Positions 1 through 9,716 are shown, counted from the first letter of the stretch. The stretch: DNA of 56,064 nt from an uncultured Eggerthellaceae bacterium (GCA_934668515.1 CAKUNS010000009.1:1-56064), one strand, 5' to 3'. Notes: generated by a model from the letters alone, not told the origin. A program made the numbers and translations.

Positions 1-239
1 GCGTAGTGCTTCGGCATGAGCTCGTCGGTCCAAGCGCCGCGCGCATCAACCACTGCGTCGAAGCCCGCAAGGTCTTCCTTGGTAAGTTCCATGAACTGCT
101 TCTGGACAACCTTGGAAGCAATGGTGGTGTTCTCATTCTGCACGAACACCGTCACGTCATTGCCCCTTTTGATGGCCTCTTTGACGATAGGGCGCCCAGA
201 AGGGCTGTTGGCTGCGATCACTGCGATTTTCTTGCTCAT
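1..239 (-). CDS. NAD(P)-binding Rossmann-fold protein, partial (3' end outside window)
   Basis: The first 79 residues are visible, reading from the ATG at 239 toward the window edge. They begin MSKKIAVIAANSPSGRPIVKEA, a beta-strand followed by a glycine/serine turn typical of NAD(P)H-binding proteins of the NmrA / NADH-flavin reductase-like family. An AAAGGA ribosome-binding site lies about eight bases upstream of the start. The C-terminal part is missing, so neither substrate nor exact subfamily can be assigned. It may act as an oxidoreductase or a redox sensor; both readings rest on the fold only. Confidence 0.6.
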   Translation of the reverse strand, partial: MSKKIAVIAANSPSGRPIVKEAIKRGNDVTVFVQNENTTIASKVVQKQFMELTKEDLAGFDAVVDARGAWTDELMPKHY

Positions 240-389
240 CGATCCTATCCTTTCGTCTCTTCATGCTTAACTGCATGCGGCACCAAGAAACCCTCGCATC
301 GGCTCCTTGGCACCCTTCAAACTACGTTGAGACAACTTTAACGCTTTTGCATCGGATAGTGCAGGGGTTACCTTAAAGTGATCGGGTCA

Positions 390-2045
390 TTAGCTCACGC
401 GACCAGAGTTCATGCTGATCAGACGGTTAACAATGCCCATTGTTGACGCCCGATGAGAAACCAGGATCACTGTGCGCTTGCCATGCTCGTTGGCAAGGCT
501 TCTCAAAATAGCAGCCTCATTGAGCGAGTCGAGATTGCTGGTAGGCTCATCAAGCAACAGGAACGGCGAATCGTGAAGGAACGCGCGCGCCAAACCCAAT
601 CGCTGACGCTCGCCGCCCGAAAGCGTGTCGCCCAATTCGCCGACCATGGTGTCGTAGCCCTTTGGGAGCGTCAGGATGAAGTCGTGAATAGAGGCCGCCT
701 TGCACGCCGCCTCAATCTGAAATTGATCAGCATCGGGCTTGGCGATCAGCAGATTGTCGCGAATGGTATCGTGAAACAGGAAGGTATCCTGCTCGACAAG
801 AGCCTCGTTATCCCTCAGCGAAGCCGTATTCACGCCGCGAAGATCTTCGCCTGAGATGCGCACCTCACCGGAGTCGGGATCCCAAAATCGCATGAACAGC
901 CTACACAGTGTGCTTTTTCCACTGCCGCTTTTACCGGCAATCCCAAGAATCTCACCTGGACGAACCTCAACGGAGACGTTTTCAAGAATCCGCTCATCGT
1001 CGTATGAGAAATCGATATTGCACGCTTCCGCACCATTAAAAGAAACATCGACGCCGTCCGCCTGCTCAACGACAACTGGCTCCTCATCAAGAATGTCAAG
1101 CACGCGCGAACCCGAGGCAAGCGTGCCCTGCAAGGTCGATCCTAACGCAGCAAGAGCCGCCGTCGGGCCGAACGAACTGAATAAAGCCACCGTCGCAACG
1201 ACAACCGCCTCACCCGAAACCATGCCCCGTTGAAACAATAGAACACCCATGATCAGCTGCGCGACGCTAAAAGCAATCACGACCGCGTTCGATGCGGCAG
1301 CGCCTGTTGCCCCTTTGTCGCTCTGGCGTTTCTGCGCGGCAACAAGCCGATCAGAAAGACGATTGAGCTCGCCAACGCGCACCTCACCCGAATTGAACTG
1401 CAGCACTTCGCGCAAACCGCGAAGACTGTCCAGCACGTATCCGGAAAGCGCGCCCGCCATCTGTCGGCCTTCAATCCCCACGGCCCCCATTGTCCTATTA
1501 ATGAGCAGCGGCATGAGCAAGCCCACCACGAGATAAGCCACAAGGGCCATCAGCCCGAACGCGGGGTGCAACGAACCTAGGAAGAAAATCATGCAAACGC
1601 TGGTTATAACCGCGATGCAAACCGGCGAGATCGTGTGAGCGTAAAACACCTCAAGAAGCTCGATATCGGCTGTCAGGCGCGAAATCAAGTCGCCCTTATC
1701 GGCACCGGCAAGCTTCGCCGGAGCAAGCTTGCGAAGGGCTCCGAAAACCCTACTGCGAATATTCGCGAGCAGCGTGAACGCGATGTAGTGATTACAGGTC
1801 TGTTCGACATAATGAAGAACGCCACGAAGAATCGCGATAACCACCAAAGCGACTGCAGCACCCGACAGCGTGAACGCGAAATTCCCCGTCGCAATATCGC
1901 AAGCTACCCATACAGCGATAACAGGAAGGAACGTCGCGCACAAATGCCCTACAGCCCCCGTCGTGACGGCAAGAGCCATGTATCCGGCCAAGGGTTTCAC
2001 CAGACCGATCATCCGTTTCATAACAGAGAACCCGCTGCGCTTCAT
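390..2045 (-). CDS. ABC transporter, fused permease/ATP-binding subunit (CydC-like half)
   Basis: 551 residues: an N-terminal six-helix exporter-type membrane domain (about 1-310) followed by a nucleotide-binding domain with Walker A GKSGSGKST, signature LSGGERQRLGLARA, Walker B FLLLDEP and a late SHRAST switch histidine. Its start overlaps the stop of the upstream gene by four bases (ATGA type), with a strong AAAGGAGGTGA site inside that gene, so the two halves are translationally coupled and should form a heterodimeric exporter in the cytoplasmic membrane. The fold resembles CydC and other thiol/amino-acid exporters, but no cytochrome bd genes are beside it, so the substrate is unknown. Confidence 0.88.
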   Translation of the reverse strand: MKRSGFSVMKRMIGLVKPLAGYMALAVTTGAVGHLCATFLPVIAVWVACDIATGNFAFTLSGAAVALVVIAILRGVLHYVEQTCNHYIAFTLLANIRSRVFGALRKLAPAKLAGADKGDLISRLTADIELLEVFYAHTISPVCIAVITSVCMIFFLGSLHPAFGLMALVAYLVVGLLMPLLINRTMGAVGIEGRQMAGALSGYVLDSLRGLREVLQFNSGEVRVGELNRLSDRLVAAQKRQSDKGATGAAASNAVVIAFSVAQLIMGVLLFQRGMVSGEAVVVATVALFSSFGPTAALAALGSTLQGTLASGSRVLDILDEEPVVVEQADGVDVSFNGAEACNIDFSYDDERILENVSVEVRPGEILGIAGKSGSGKSTLCRLFMRFWDPDSGEVRISGEDLRGVNTASLRDNEALVEQDTFLFHDTIRDNLLIAKPDADQFQIEAACKAASIHDFILTLPKGYDTMVGELGDTLSGGERQRLGLARAFLHDSPFLLLDEPTSNLDSLNEAAILRSLANEHGKRTVILVSHRASTMGIVNRLISMNSGRVS

Positions 2046-3799
2046 GCACGCTCACCTCCTTTCGTGGTCTGCCCATCAATCGAAGCGATCCTGAACGTCT
2101 CCAGTTCAGATTGCTGCTCCCAAAGCTTGCGGTAGGTCTCGCAGCGCTCAAGAAGCTGCTCATGCGTACCGCGCCCCACAACCGATCCGCGATCGATCGC
2201 GTAAACGACGTCGGCGTCAACCACGTTGGCAAGTCGATGAGAAATGCAGATCACCGCATGGTTCTGAGACAAGTGCTCAACAACCGCCATGATTGCCTCT
2301 TCGCTTTCGACGTCGATGTTACTTGTGGCCTCGTCGAAAATGAAGATCGGCGTATCGTGAAGGAGCGCCCGCGCCAATGAAAGTCGCTGACGCTGGCCTC
2401 CTGACAGATTCGCGGCTTCACCTTCCAGTTGCGTGTCCAAACCCTCCTGCGCGCGAAGAAACGCGCCGAGTGCACATTCGTCGAGCACCCGCCACATCTC
2501 GTCGTCGCTGGCATCGGGTTTCGCTAAAAGCAGGTTGTCGCGTACGCTGCCGCGGAACAAGTACGCGTTCAATCCAACATAAGTCACCAAATCGCTCAAG
2601 CTGTCAGCAGCGATTTCGCGAAGCTCGTCATTGCCGCAGCGAATCGATCCTTTATACGAATCATCCGCACCGGTAAGCAACATGGCGATCGTCGATTTCC
2701 CGCTTCCGCTGGCTCCGACGATTCCAACCAACCCCTTATCGGGAACCACCAGATCAACATCATGAAGCACATTGGTTTGATCGTCGTACGAATACGAAAC
2801 GTCCTGCATGACGAGCCGGCAATCGCAAGATACGCGAGCCACCTTCCCCGAAGGTTCGGGGAGTTCGAGCATGTTGAAGATGCGCCGAGAAGAAGCCATG
2901 CCATTCATTGCAACATGAAAGAACGAGCCGAGCTGACGCATGGGGACGAAGAAGCTCGAGGAAACTAGAGCAACGAACAGGAACTGAAGCATCGTCACTT
3001 CGCCGGAAGACAACGCGAACAAGCACACGATCATTCCCGCAGCCGCGCCACCAAGCGCCACGACGTCCATCACGATGATGGAATTGAGCTGCATGCGCAG
3101 CACCTTCATGGTCACTACGCGAAAGCGCTCCGATTCCTCATCCATGGCCTTATGACGCAACGCGTCGCTTTGGTAAATCTTAAGCGTCGAGAGACCCTGC
3201 AGGTTCTCAAGGAATCCGTCGCCAAGCGTCACGTACTCGTCGAGATAACTGCCTAAAAGCTTACGGGCAAAACCTTGGATAGCGCCTATGATCAAAGGGA
3301 TCATCGGAACGTACACCAGCAACACCAAAGCCGTTGCAAGATCAATCGGTGCGATGACCAGGAACAACGTAAGAGGCGCCACCACCGAGTAAATCAGCTG
3401 CGGCAGATACTGACCGAAATACGACTCCAGCTGCTCGGTGCCGTCAACGGCCATTTGAACGACATCCGCCGTGCTGACATGCCTGGTGTAACTGGGCCCC
3501 ATTCGGAGCAGCTTTCGATACAGCGTCTCGCGAAGGGATCGCTTCACGTCACATGCAGCCTTGAACTTAAACGAAGAAGAAACCTTCGTGGACAACACCT
3601 TTAAAACGAGCGAAGCGACGCAGGCAAGAAGGGCAATCTGCGGCGAAATGAAGGCCGAGTCAAGAACCAAAGATAGAAACCCAACCACACCCAGCACCAG
3701 CAAGATGTCGCCAATAAGGCCTACCCACATGAACAAAACCGCAATGACCACATTGCGTAGCGCCCCAGGCGCCAAAGCAAGTAACTTCTTATCGAACAC
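2042..3799 (-). CDS. ABC transporter, fused permease/ATP-binding subunit (CydD-like half)
   Basis: 585 residues with hydrophobic helices in the first 300 and a C-terminal ATPase domain: Walker A GASGSGKST, signature LSGGQRQRLSLARA, Walker B IFIFDEATSN, switch ISHRLAN. It begins at a GTG preceded by AGAGGGG. It is the first gene of the two-gene exporter operon and partners the downstream subunit, with which it overlaps by four bases. The membrane half is closer to the CydD type. Both ATPase sites look intact, so there is no degenerate partner as in some heterodimeric exporters. The exported compound cannot be read from sequence. Confidence 0.88.
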   Translation of the reverse strand: MFDKKLLALAPGALRNVVIAVLFMWVGLIGDILLVLGVVGFLSLVLDSAFISPQIALLACVASLVLKVLSTKVSSSFKFKAACDVKRSLRETLYRKLLRMGPSYTRHVSTADVVQMAVDGTEQLESYFGQYLPQLIYSVVAPLTLFLVIAPIDLATALVLLVYVPMIPLIIGAIQGFARKLLGSYLDEYVTLGDGFLENLQGLSTLKIYQSDALRHKAMDEESERFRVVTMKVLRMQLNSIIVMDVVALGGAAAGMIVCLFALSSGEVTMLQFLFVALVSSSFFVPMRQLGSFFHVAMNGMASSRRIFNMLELPEPSGKVARVSCDCRLVMQDVSYSYDDQTNVLHDVDLVVPDKGLVGIVGASGSGKSTIAMLLTGADDSYKGSIRCGNDELREIAADSLSDLVTYVGLNAYLFRGSVRDNLLLAKPDASDDEMWRVLDECALGAFLRAQEGLDTQLEGEAANLSGGQRQRLSLARALLHDTPIFIFDEATSNIDVESEEAIMAVVEHLSQNHAVICISHRLANVVDADVVYAIDRGSVVGRGTHEQLLERCETYRKLWEQQSELETFRIASIDGQTTKGGERA

Positions 3800-3883
3800 G
3801 AAAACCCCTCTTCATAGCCCGATCGCTGAACATCGAGCACAAACTCAACTAAGTGTGTCTAGGCGAACACAGTTAATTGTGAC

Positions 3884-3906
3884 GTATGATGTTTACCTTA
3901 GCATAC
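3884..3906. promoter_or_regulatory. inverted repeat upstream of the ABC exporter operon
   Basis: GTATG and CATAC arms are separated by 13 bases, about 85 bp upstream of the exporter start, in an AT-rich 150-bp gap. The position fits an operator. The intervening bases (TTTACCTTAG) resemble half of an iron-regulator (DtxR-type) box, but the match is weak and no regulator gene is adjacent. Confidence 0.25.
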
Positions 3907-3949
3907 ATTTTAGTTGCCGCCCCGGGAAAGTTGCAGTAGGCTAAAAGAA

Positions 3950-3977
3950 AAGCACCCCATCATATGATGGGGTGCTT
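3950..3977 (-). terminator. intrinsic terminator of the EF-G paralogue gene
   Basis: A perfect 28-bp palindrome (arms AAGCACCCCATCAT/ATGATGGGGTGCTT) is followed on the minus strand by TTTTCTTTT. It lies about 70 bp past the EF-G-like stop codon. Confidence 0.8.
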
Positions 3978-4046
3978 CAAGAAGGATTTCATGCCCAAGC
4001 GCAACGCTAGCAAAAGGCAACGACCTATGTACGCGAACAGCTAAAC

Positions 4047-6122
4047 CTATTTGTTGCCCTCGGCGCGTGCGGCCTGATACGCCTCGACCATCTTCTTCTG
4101 AACGTCTGCCGGAGCCTGCTCGTAGCCCTCAACCTCAATCTCATACGAGCCGTTGCCGCGAGTCATGGAGCGAAGGTCACGAGTGTACGTGATGACCTCG
4201 GCATACGGCACGCGCACGATGATGACGGTCTGGCCATGATCGGCGGAATCGGTGCCGATGATGCGACCGCGCCTGGTGGAGATATCGCCCATCACAGCGC
4301 CGGCGAATTCCTCGGGAACCGTTACGCGAAGATTTGCCATAGGCTCAAGCAAGACGGGCTGGGCTTTCTCGCAAGCAGCGCGGAAGCCAATGCGAGCTGC
4401 CGTCTTGAAAGCCATTTCATTCGAGTCAACGGCATGATAGCTGCCCTCGTAAACGGCTGCCTTAAGGTCAACCATAGGATAGCCAGCAAGGAAGCCCTCG
4501 GCCATTGCTTCCTGGATGCCCTTGTCAACCGCGGGAATATACGCACGTGGGATATGGCCGCCGACGATCTCGTCGATGAACTCGTAGCCACCACCGGGAT
4601 TCGGCTCAAGACGCAGCCAGCAATCGCCAAACTGTCCAGAACCGCCGGTCTGCTTCTTATGACGGCCCTGAGCCTCGGCGACCGTGCGAATGGTCTCGCG
4701 ATACGGAACGCGCACGGGAACAATCTTAACCTCGATGCCAACTTGGCTCTTCAGGCGGTTCAGCATGGTGTTGATCTGCTCATCGCCCATGGCGGTAACA
4801 ACGGTTTGGTGGGTTTCCTCATCGCGACGAACCAAGATCGTGGGATCGTTCTCAGCAACGCGGGCAAGGAAGGCACCGAGCTTGTCCTCTTCCTTCTTGT
4901 TCGCTGCCTCGATGGCGATAGGATACTGCGGCGTCGGAATGGGCATGGGTGCAAGCTTCACCTTGCCGGAAAGCGAGAGCGTATCGCCCGGACGCGTGTC
5001 GGTGAGCTTCGGGATGATGATGATATCGCCGGCCTTGGCGCTTTTTACGTCGTTGGACTCCTGGCCCATCATGATGTACAGATGGCCGACCCTGTCTTTC
5101 TTGCCCGTACGTGCGTTGATGAGGTCTTGACCTGGCTCAAGCACGCCAGAGAGAACCTTGACGTAGCTCAAGCGGCCAACGAACTGGTCGGCAACCGTCT
5201 TGAACACGAAACCCGCAGGCTCACCCGTCTCGTCGATGGAAATCTTGCCCGCGTCGTCGGCAAGAGCGTACGCGCAGTGCTGGCGCGGGTGTGGGAAGAA
5301 GGTGCAGATGTCTTCCATCAGGCCCTGGATGCCTTGCTTGATGATGGTGGAACCAACGTAAACGGGAACGATGAGCTCCTGATTGATGGCCTTGCCCAGC
5401 AAGTCCTCGATCTCCTCCTGAGACAAAGGCTCGCCATCGAGGTACTTCATCATCAGCTCTTCATCGGCCTCGGCAACGTTGTCGACAAGGCGCTCACGAG
5501 CGTTCTGCGCAGCATCGGCGTATTCGGCAGGGATATCCTCGACACGCTCGACGATGCCGCCCTTGTCGAAATAACGGGCTTTCATGCGAACGATGTCGAC
5601 AACGCCCTGGAAGTCTTCCTGGACGCCGATCGGAATGGTAAGGGGAACCAGACGAGAACCGAAACGCGCGTGAAGAGTGGCCATGGAAATGTCGAAGTTC
5701 GCGTTTTCGCGGTCGATATGATTAATGAACACAGCGCGGGAGATTTTCATGTCGGCTGCGGTCTGCCACAACTTGGTGGTCATGACCTGCGGACCCTCGA
5801 CTGCGTCTACCACGAAGAGCGCCGTCTCGGCGGCATACATGGTGGCGATGGTGTCGCCGATGAAATCGGGATGGCCCGACGTATCAAGAAGGTTGATCTT
5901 GTAATTGCCGTACGGGATGGGGGCAATGGAGGTGCTGATGGTGAACTTGCGCCGGATCTCTTCCTCGTCATAATCGAGGTACGATTTCCCGTCATGAGTC
6001 GTTCCCATTCGAGGAGTGCGACCCGAGACGTGCAGCATCGCCTCAGCAAGCGATGTCTTGCCGGCGCCGTCTTGGCCGACAAGGACCACGTTTCTCACAT
6101 GTTCGGGAGCAGGAGCTGCCAT
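4047..6122 (-). CDS. elongation factor G-like GTPase (EF-G paralogue)
   Basis: 691 residues with the full EF-G layout: GTPase domain, beta-barrel domain II, and domains III-V. The G motifs differ from canonical EF-G: the P-loop is GQDGAGKT rather than AHIDAGKT, G3 is DTSGHPDF rather than DTPGHVDF, and G4 is NHID rather than NKMD. This is the pattern of the EF-G2/EF-G-like group found in actinobacteria and Thermus, whose role is not settled; it is not the housekeeping fusA, and no rpsL/rpsG/tuf neighbours are present. I chose the ATG at 6122, twelve bases from an AGAAGG site; a TTG at 6134 sits directly on that site and is less likely. Confidence 0.88.
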   Translation of the reverse strand: MAAPAPEHVRNVVLVGQDGAGKTSLAEAMLHVSGRTPRMGTTHDGKSYLDYDEEEIRRKFTISTSIAPIPYGNYKINLLDTSGHPDFIGDTIATMYAAETALFVVDAVEGPQVMTTKLWQTAADMKISRAVFINHIDRENANFDISMATLHARFGSRLVPLTIPIGVQEDFQGVVDIVRMKARYFDKGGIVERVEDIPAEYADAAQNARERLVDNVAEADEELMMKYLDGEPLSQEEIEDLLGKAINQELIVPVYVGSTIIKQGIQGLMEDICTFFPHPRQHCAYALADDAGKISIDETGEPAGFVFKTVADQFVGRLSYVKVLSGVLEPGQDLINARTGKKDRVGHLYIMMGQESNDVKSAKAGDIIIIPKLTDTRPGDTLSLSGKVKLAPMPIPTPQYPIAIEAANKKEEDKLGAFLARVAENDPTILVRRDEETHQTVVTAMGDEQINTMLNRLKSQVGIEVKIVPVRVPYRETIRTVAEAQGRHKKQTGGSGQFGDCWLRLEPNPGGGYEFIDEIVGGHIPRAYIPAVDKGIQEAMAEGFLAGYPMVDLKAAVYEGSYHAVDSNEMAFKTAARIGFRAACEKAQPVLLEPMANLRVTVPEEFAGAVMGDISTRRGRIIGTDSADHGQTVIIVRVPYAEVITYTRDLRSMTRGNGSYEIEVEGYEQAPADVQKKMVEAYQAARAEGNK

Positions 6123-6268
6123 GATGACCACCAACCTTCTGATTCGCGACCTAAAAACATGCTCATGCGGGATGAGATGGACGCCGAGGTGGCGTCAACC
6201 GACCCGCTCGTATGGTGAACAAGTTTAGCGCATTTGGAGGAATTGTGAAGCCAGAAGAAAGAGCAGGT

Positions 6269-7543
6269 TTACACCTGCCATTCACGCAAGGCGACGTGCT
6301 TACGACGAAGGATGACCGCCAAAACGACGCCCAGCACACCGAGTGCTGTCAGTATCAGCATAACGGTGGTCAATCCGTATGCGTCTCCTGCAATGCCCAA
6401 AACCGGTTCGAAAGCGCCACCAATGCAAATAGCCACACCGTATGTCAAACCCGAAGCGGTCCCTAAATGGCGCGGAACATAACTCATGCCCTGCGCCACC
6501 ACGGAAGGATAAAACAGGTCGACGCCAACGGACATAATGACGGAAATGATAATCGCAAGAGGCAAACTTTCATTGAACGTGAAAGCAAGCGCGGAAACGG
6601 TGGAGACGGCCAAACACGCAATGGCAAGCCTGCCCGACCCAAAGTATTCGCCTACCCTGCCCGACAAAAGCGTGGCAATGGCGCCAACGATGGCAAACAG
6701 CGAGATCACAAGAGAGGAAGTTCCTTCGCTCTGACCGAACACGCCCATCAAGAACAACGGGATGAAAGAAATGATGCCGTAACTCAGGATAGACCGAACG
6801 GACAAAACGCCCATGGTCAACCAGAACATGCCCCAGTGCTCGCGAGGCGCATCCCCATCGCCTGAAGAAGAAACTGAAACTTGAGCGATGCCGAGGGCCT
6901 TGAATCGACTGTTGAAGAAGAGAAGCACCGACGAACAAACGATTACAGGAGCGATGAACGCAATCGTGCCATGCAATCCGAACAAGGAAAGAAAGAAGGT
7001 AACCAGCAGCGGTCCCAAAAAGAAGCCGACATTACCGCCAACGGCAAAAATGCTCATGCCGTTGCCCTTCCTTGAGCCAGCTGCAAGATTAGCCAAGCGC
7101 CCGCCCTCGGGATGGAACATCGCCGTACCAGATCCAGTGATCAAAGCGCAAAGCAAAACGGCACCGAACGATTCGACATAGCCCATGCATGCCATACCCA
7201 ATCCGGCCAAGAACACGCCGAGCGCCATGAACCACGGGCAGGACTTCCTGTCGCCGATCCACCCGAACAGCGGCTGGATGATAGCGGAAGAGATGTTCGC
7301 AATGCACAGCATGAGTGCCACATGGGTGTAGGAATACCCTCCCCCGGCAACCAAGAAAGGCAAGATGGCGGCAAGCGCACCTTGATTCACGTCGCAGCAC
7401 AAATGACCGATCATAGTCAAATAGTTGGCAAGCTTGTCGCCGTCCTTCTTTTGCATTGAGGAATCGGCGCGTTGCATGGCGTTGCCATCGGCGTTCGAGC
7501 GCAGCTCTACGTTGACGCTCTCGGCGCTTTCGGATTTAGTCAT
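6269..7543 (-). CDS. MFS permease, fosmidomycin-resistance (Fsr)-like
   Basis: 424 residues, about twelve hydrophobic helices, with a hydrophilic N-terminal tail. The segment GSGTAMFHPEGGRLANLA in the fifth helix region resembles the Fsr family of major facilitator exporters, and GYSYTHVALMLCIANISSAI fits helix 2. It should act as a proton-driven drug or metabolite exporter in the cytoplasmic membrane. I start at the ATG at 7543; reading could continue upstream but that region is the divergent promoter of the nucleosidase gene. No clear terminator is seen after the stop at 6269. Confidence 0.78.
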   Translation of the reverse strand: MTKSESAESVNVELRSNADGNAMQRADSSMQKKDGDKLANYLTMIGHLCCDVNQGALAAILPFLVAGGGYSYTHVALMLCIANISSAIIQPLFGWIGDRKSCPWFMALGVFLAGLGMACMGYVESFGAVLLCALITGSGTAMFHPEGGRLANLAAGSRKGNGMSIFAVGGNVGFFLGPLLVTFFLSLFGLHGTIAFIAPVIVCSSVLLFFNSRFKALGIAQVSVSSSGDGDAPREHWGMFWLTMGVLSVRSILSYGIISFIPLFLMGVFGQSEGTSSLVISLFAIVGAIATLLSGRVGEYFGSGRLAIACLAVSTVSALAFTFNESLPLAIIISVIMSVGVDLFYPSVVAQGMSYVPRHLGTASGLTYGVAICIGGAFEPVLGIAGDAYGLTTVMLILTALGVLGVVLAVILRRKHVALREWQV

Positions 7544-7652
7544 GGATGTAGGTCCCGTTCGGTCGATGCAGGTCGTATCATGTATCACTACTGAGTATAA
7601 ACCATTCAGCTTGCGAGAAAGCTGGAACATCCGAATCGAAAGGCACTCCACC

Positions 7653-8366
7653 ATGGAATTCACCGAGAACGCACCGATCGGCATCATCGGAGCAATGGAT
7701 ATCGAAGTCGCCCTGCTCAAGCAGATGATGCTGGAATCGGGGGAAGTTGAAACGGTGGTTGCAGCTGGCATGGAATTCATGAAAGGCACCATCAAGGGAT
7801 CGAGTGCCATTGTTGTGAAGTGCGGCGTTGGTATGGTCAACGCCGCAATCTGCGCCGAGGTTCTCATCGATCGATTCAATGTTGCCGCCATCGTGAACAC
7901 AGGAGTCGCAGGATCGTTGGACAACAGCATCGAGATCGGCGACATCGTGATAGCAACCGACGCGGTGAATCACCTGATGGATGTCGAGAACCTTGGCTAC
8001 AAGCCCGGTCAAACACCCGGCATCGACCCCGTCTTCTTCCCTGCTAGCCAAACGCTGCAGAACGCCCTTGCGATCGCCGCAAAGGAAATCGGTGCGACCG
8101 CCCATTCCGGCCGCGTTGCTTCGGGAGACCGCTTCGTTCGCGACCCAGCTGAGAAAGACCGCATCACCACCACCTTCGATGCGCGCTGCTGCGAGATGGA
8201 AGGCGCCGCCATCGCCCAAGCATGCTATCTTTCCGATGTGCCATTCGCCATCGTGCGTGCTATTTCAGACAAGGCCGATGGCACCTCCACAGTCGACTAC
8301 CGCACGTTTGAAGACGAATCGGCGCATCGTTGCGCCCGCTTGACGGCCAAGCTGCTTGAAGCGTAA
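7653..8366 (+). CDS. mtnN: 5'-methylthioadenosine/S-adenosylhomocysteine nucleosidase
   Basis: 237 residues, the usual length. It cleaves adenine from methylthioadenosine and S-adenosylhomocysteine, recycling methylation by-products. Visible family motifs are IGIIGAMDIEVALL at the N-terminus, VNTGVAGSL, DIVIATDAVNH, SGDRF, CEMEGAAIAQAC (purine/ribose-binding Glu) and RAISDKAD with the catalytic Asp. The ATG at 7653 has an AAAGG site nine bases upstream. It is divergent from the Fsr-like permease and ends at a strong terminator. Confidence 0.95.
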   Translation: MEFTENAPIGIIGAMDIEVALLKQMMLESGEVETVVAAGMEFMKGTIKGSSAIVVKCGVGMVNAAICAEVLIDRFNVAAIVNTGVAGSLDNSIEIGDIVIATDAVNHLMDVENLGYKPGQTPGIDPVFFPASQTLQNALAIAAKEIGATAHSGRVASGDRFVRDPAEKDRITTTFDARCCEMEGAAIAQACYLSDVPFAIVRAISDKADGTSTVDYRTFEDESAHRCARLTAKLLEA

Positions 8367-8390
8367 ACGAATAACGACCCCGTAAGCCAA

Positions 8391-8425
8391 AAGAACCTCG
8401 CGACCAAGATCGCGAGGTTCTTTTT
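8391..8425. terminator. bidirectional intrinsic terminator between mtnN and an MFS gene
   Basis: A 13-bp perfect stem (AAGAACCTCGCGA paired with its complement) around a six-base loop, followed by TTTTT on the plus strand and preceded by AAAA, which gives a U-tract on the minus strand. It serves mtnN and the convergent permease gene. Confidence 0.85.
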
Positions 8426-8456
8426 CATGTAAAAGTGCACCTATGAATGCAATGGC

Positions 8457-9677
8457 CTACTCCAGGGCCTGACCCTTCTTATCTGGCACGAAGAACATGG
8501 CAATGAACGCGATGGCATAGATGCAGGCAACGCAGCCGATAGCGAAAGCGAAGCCGCTGCCCGTAGCGATTGCGGCGATGACAACCGGGCCAGCGCCGCC
8601 GCCGATGAAGCGGCCGGTATTGTACAGAGCGGTCTGAGCGGTCGCGCGAAGCTCGGTCGGATAAAGCTCGGCAATAAGGGTGCCGTAGCCGCCAATCATG
8701 CCATTAGCGAACATGCCCATGAAGAAGCCGCCGAACAGAAGCGCAGTCGGATCCTTCAGCTGGCTGTAGATGATGACCATGGCTGCAGCACCGATCTGGA
8801 AGGTCCAGAATGCGGGACGACGACCAGCGCGGTCGGCAAGACAACCGAACACGGAGATGCCGATCATCATGCCGACAACGGTGACGGCAGTCCAAAGACC
8901 GGTAGAGGTAAGGCTCAGGCCCAGCTCGGAATTCAGGTACTTCGGAAGCCACGTCATGATGCCGAAGTAGCCGGCGTTCTGAACGGTGCACAGGACGATG
9001 ATGACAATGGAGAACTTGATGCGCTCAGGCGAGTTGAACAGGTCGGAGATCTTACCATGCTGCTTGCCGGAAGCCTTGTGCTCCTCGAAGATCGGAGGCT
9101 CGGGAACGAACGCACGAATAACGATGGCGATGATCGCGGGGATGAAGCCAACCACGAACAGGCCCTGCCAACCGAAGTTCAGAAGAACCGGGGCGCTCAT
9201 GAGCGAAGCGGCGAGAACGCCAACCTGGAAGCCCAAGCCAACGCCAGAGGTTGCCTTTGCGCGGTTCTGAGGGCTGGAAGCCTCGGCTGCAATTGCCATG
9301 CCGATGCCGAACTCAGCGCCGATGCCGATGCCGGAAAGGAAGCGGCAAAGAGCCAGAATCTCGAAAGTCGGCGCGAACGCGCAGCCCAAGGTGAACACGC
9401 CGAAGAAGATAACCGAGTACGTGAGCACTTTGATGCGGCCGAACTTGTCCGCGAAATGACCGAAGACCAAACCGCCCAGGAACGCGCCTGCAAGCGTGAT
9501 GGTGGTCAGCGTGGACGCCGTAGTCTGATCGACCGCGAACGTCGTCATGATGCCCGACATCGCAAAGCCGAGGATCATCAGGTCAAGGCCGTCAAGCGCA
9601 TGACCAACGGCAGCCGAGAAAACGGCCAAACCCGAATAGTGCTTCATATCGGAAGCTTTTGCTTTTTCCTTTGCCAT
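8457..9677 (-). CDS. MFS metabolite:H+ symporter (aromatic acid / metabolite AHS-type)
   Basis: 406 residues with twelve predicted helices. The helix 1 sequence HALDGLDLMILGFAMSGI, the loop GHFADKFGRIKVL and the GIGIGAEFGIGMAIAAE stretch mark the metabolite:H+ symporter branch (aromatic acids, lactate, sialic acid relatives). It is predicted to import a carboxylate with protons. I prefer the ATG at 9677 (MAKEKAKASD), with GGGAAAG just upstream; two earlier in-frame ATGs lack a site. A promoter-like pair lies 40-70 bp upstream. Confidence 0.82.
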   Translation of the reverse strand: MAKEKAKASDMKHYSGLAVFSAAVGHALDGLDLMILGFAMSGIMTTFAVDQTTASTLTTITLAGAFLGGLVFGHFADKFGRIKVLTYSVIFFGVFTLGCAFAPTFEILALCRFLSGIGIGAEFGIGMAIAAEASSPQNRAKATSGVGLGFQVGVLAASLMSAPVLLNFGWQGLFVVGFIPAIIAIVIRAFVPEPPIFEEHKASGKQHGKISDLFNSPERIKFSIVIIVLCTVQNAGYFGIMTWLPKYLNSELGLSLTSTGLWTAVTVVGMMIGISVFGCLADRAGRRPAFWTFQIGAAAMVIIYSQLKDPTALLFGGFFMGMFANGMIGGYGTLIAELYPTELRATAQTALYNTGRFIGGGAGPVVIAAIATGSGFAFAIGCVACIYAIAFIAMFFVPDKKGQALE

Positions 9678-9716
9678 TCTTTCCCAACCCATTCTCATTG
9701 ATAGACAAACGATCTA

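Noticed and set aside
390..3799. Naming the ABC pair cydDC
   Set aside because: The fold fits, but many heterodimeric exporters share it and no cytochrome bd genes are adjacent.
4236..6218. 660-codon open frame on the plus strand across the EF-G paralogue
   Set aside because: It is the antisense of a clearly conserved GTPase gene, has no ribosome-binding site and encodes no recognisable domain; high GC leaves long antisense frames.
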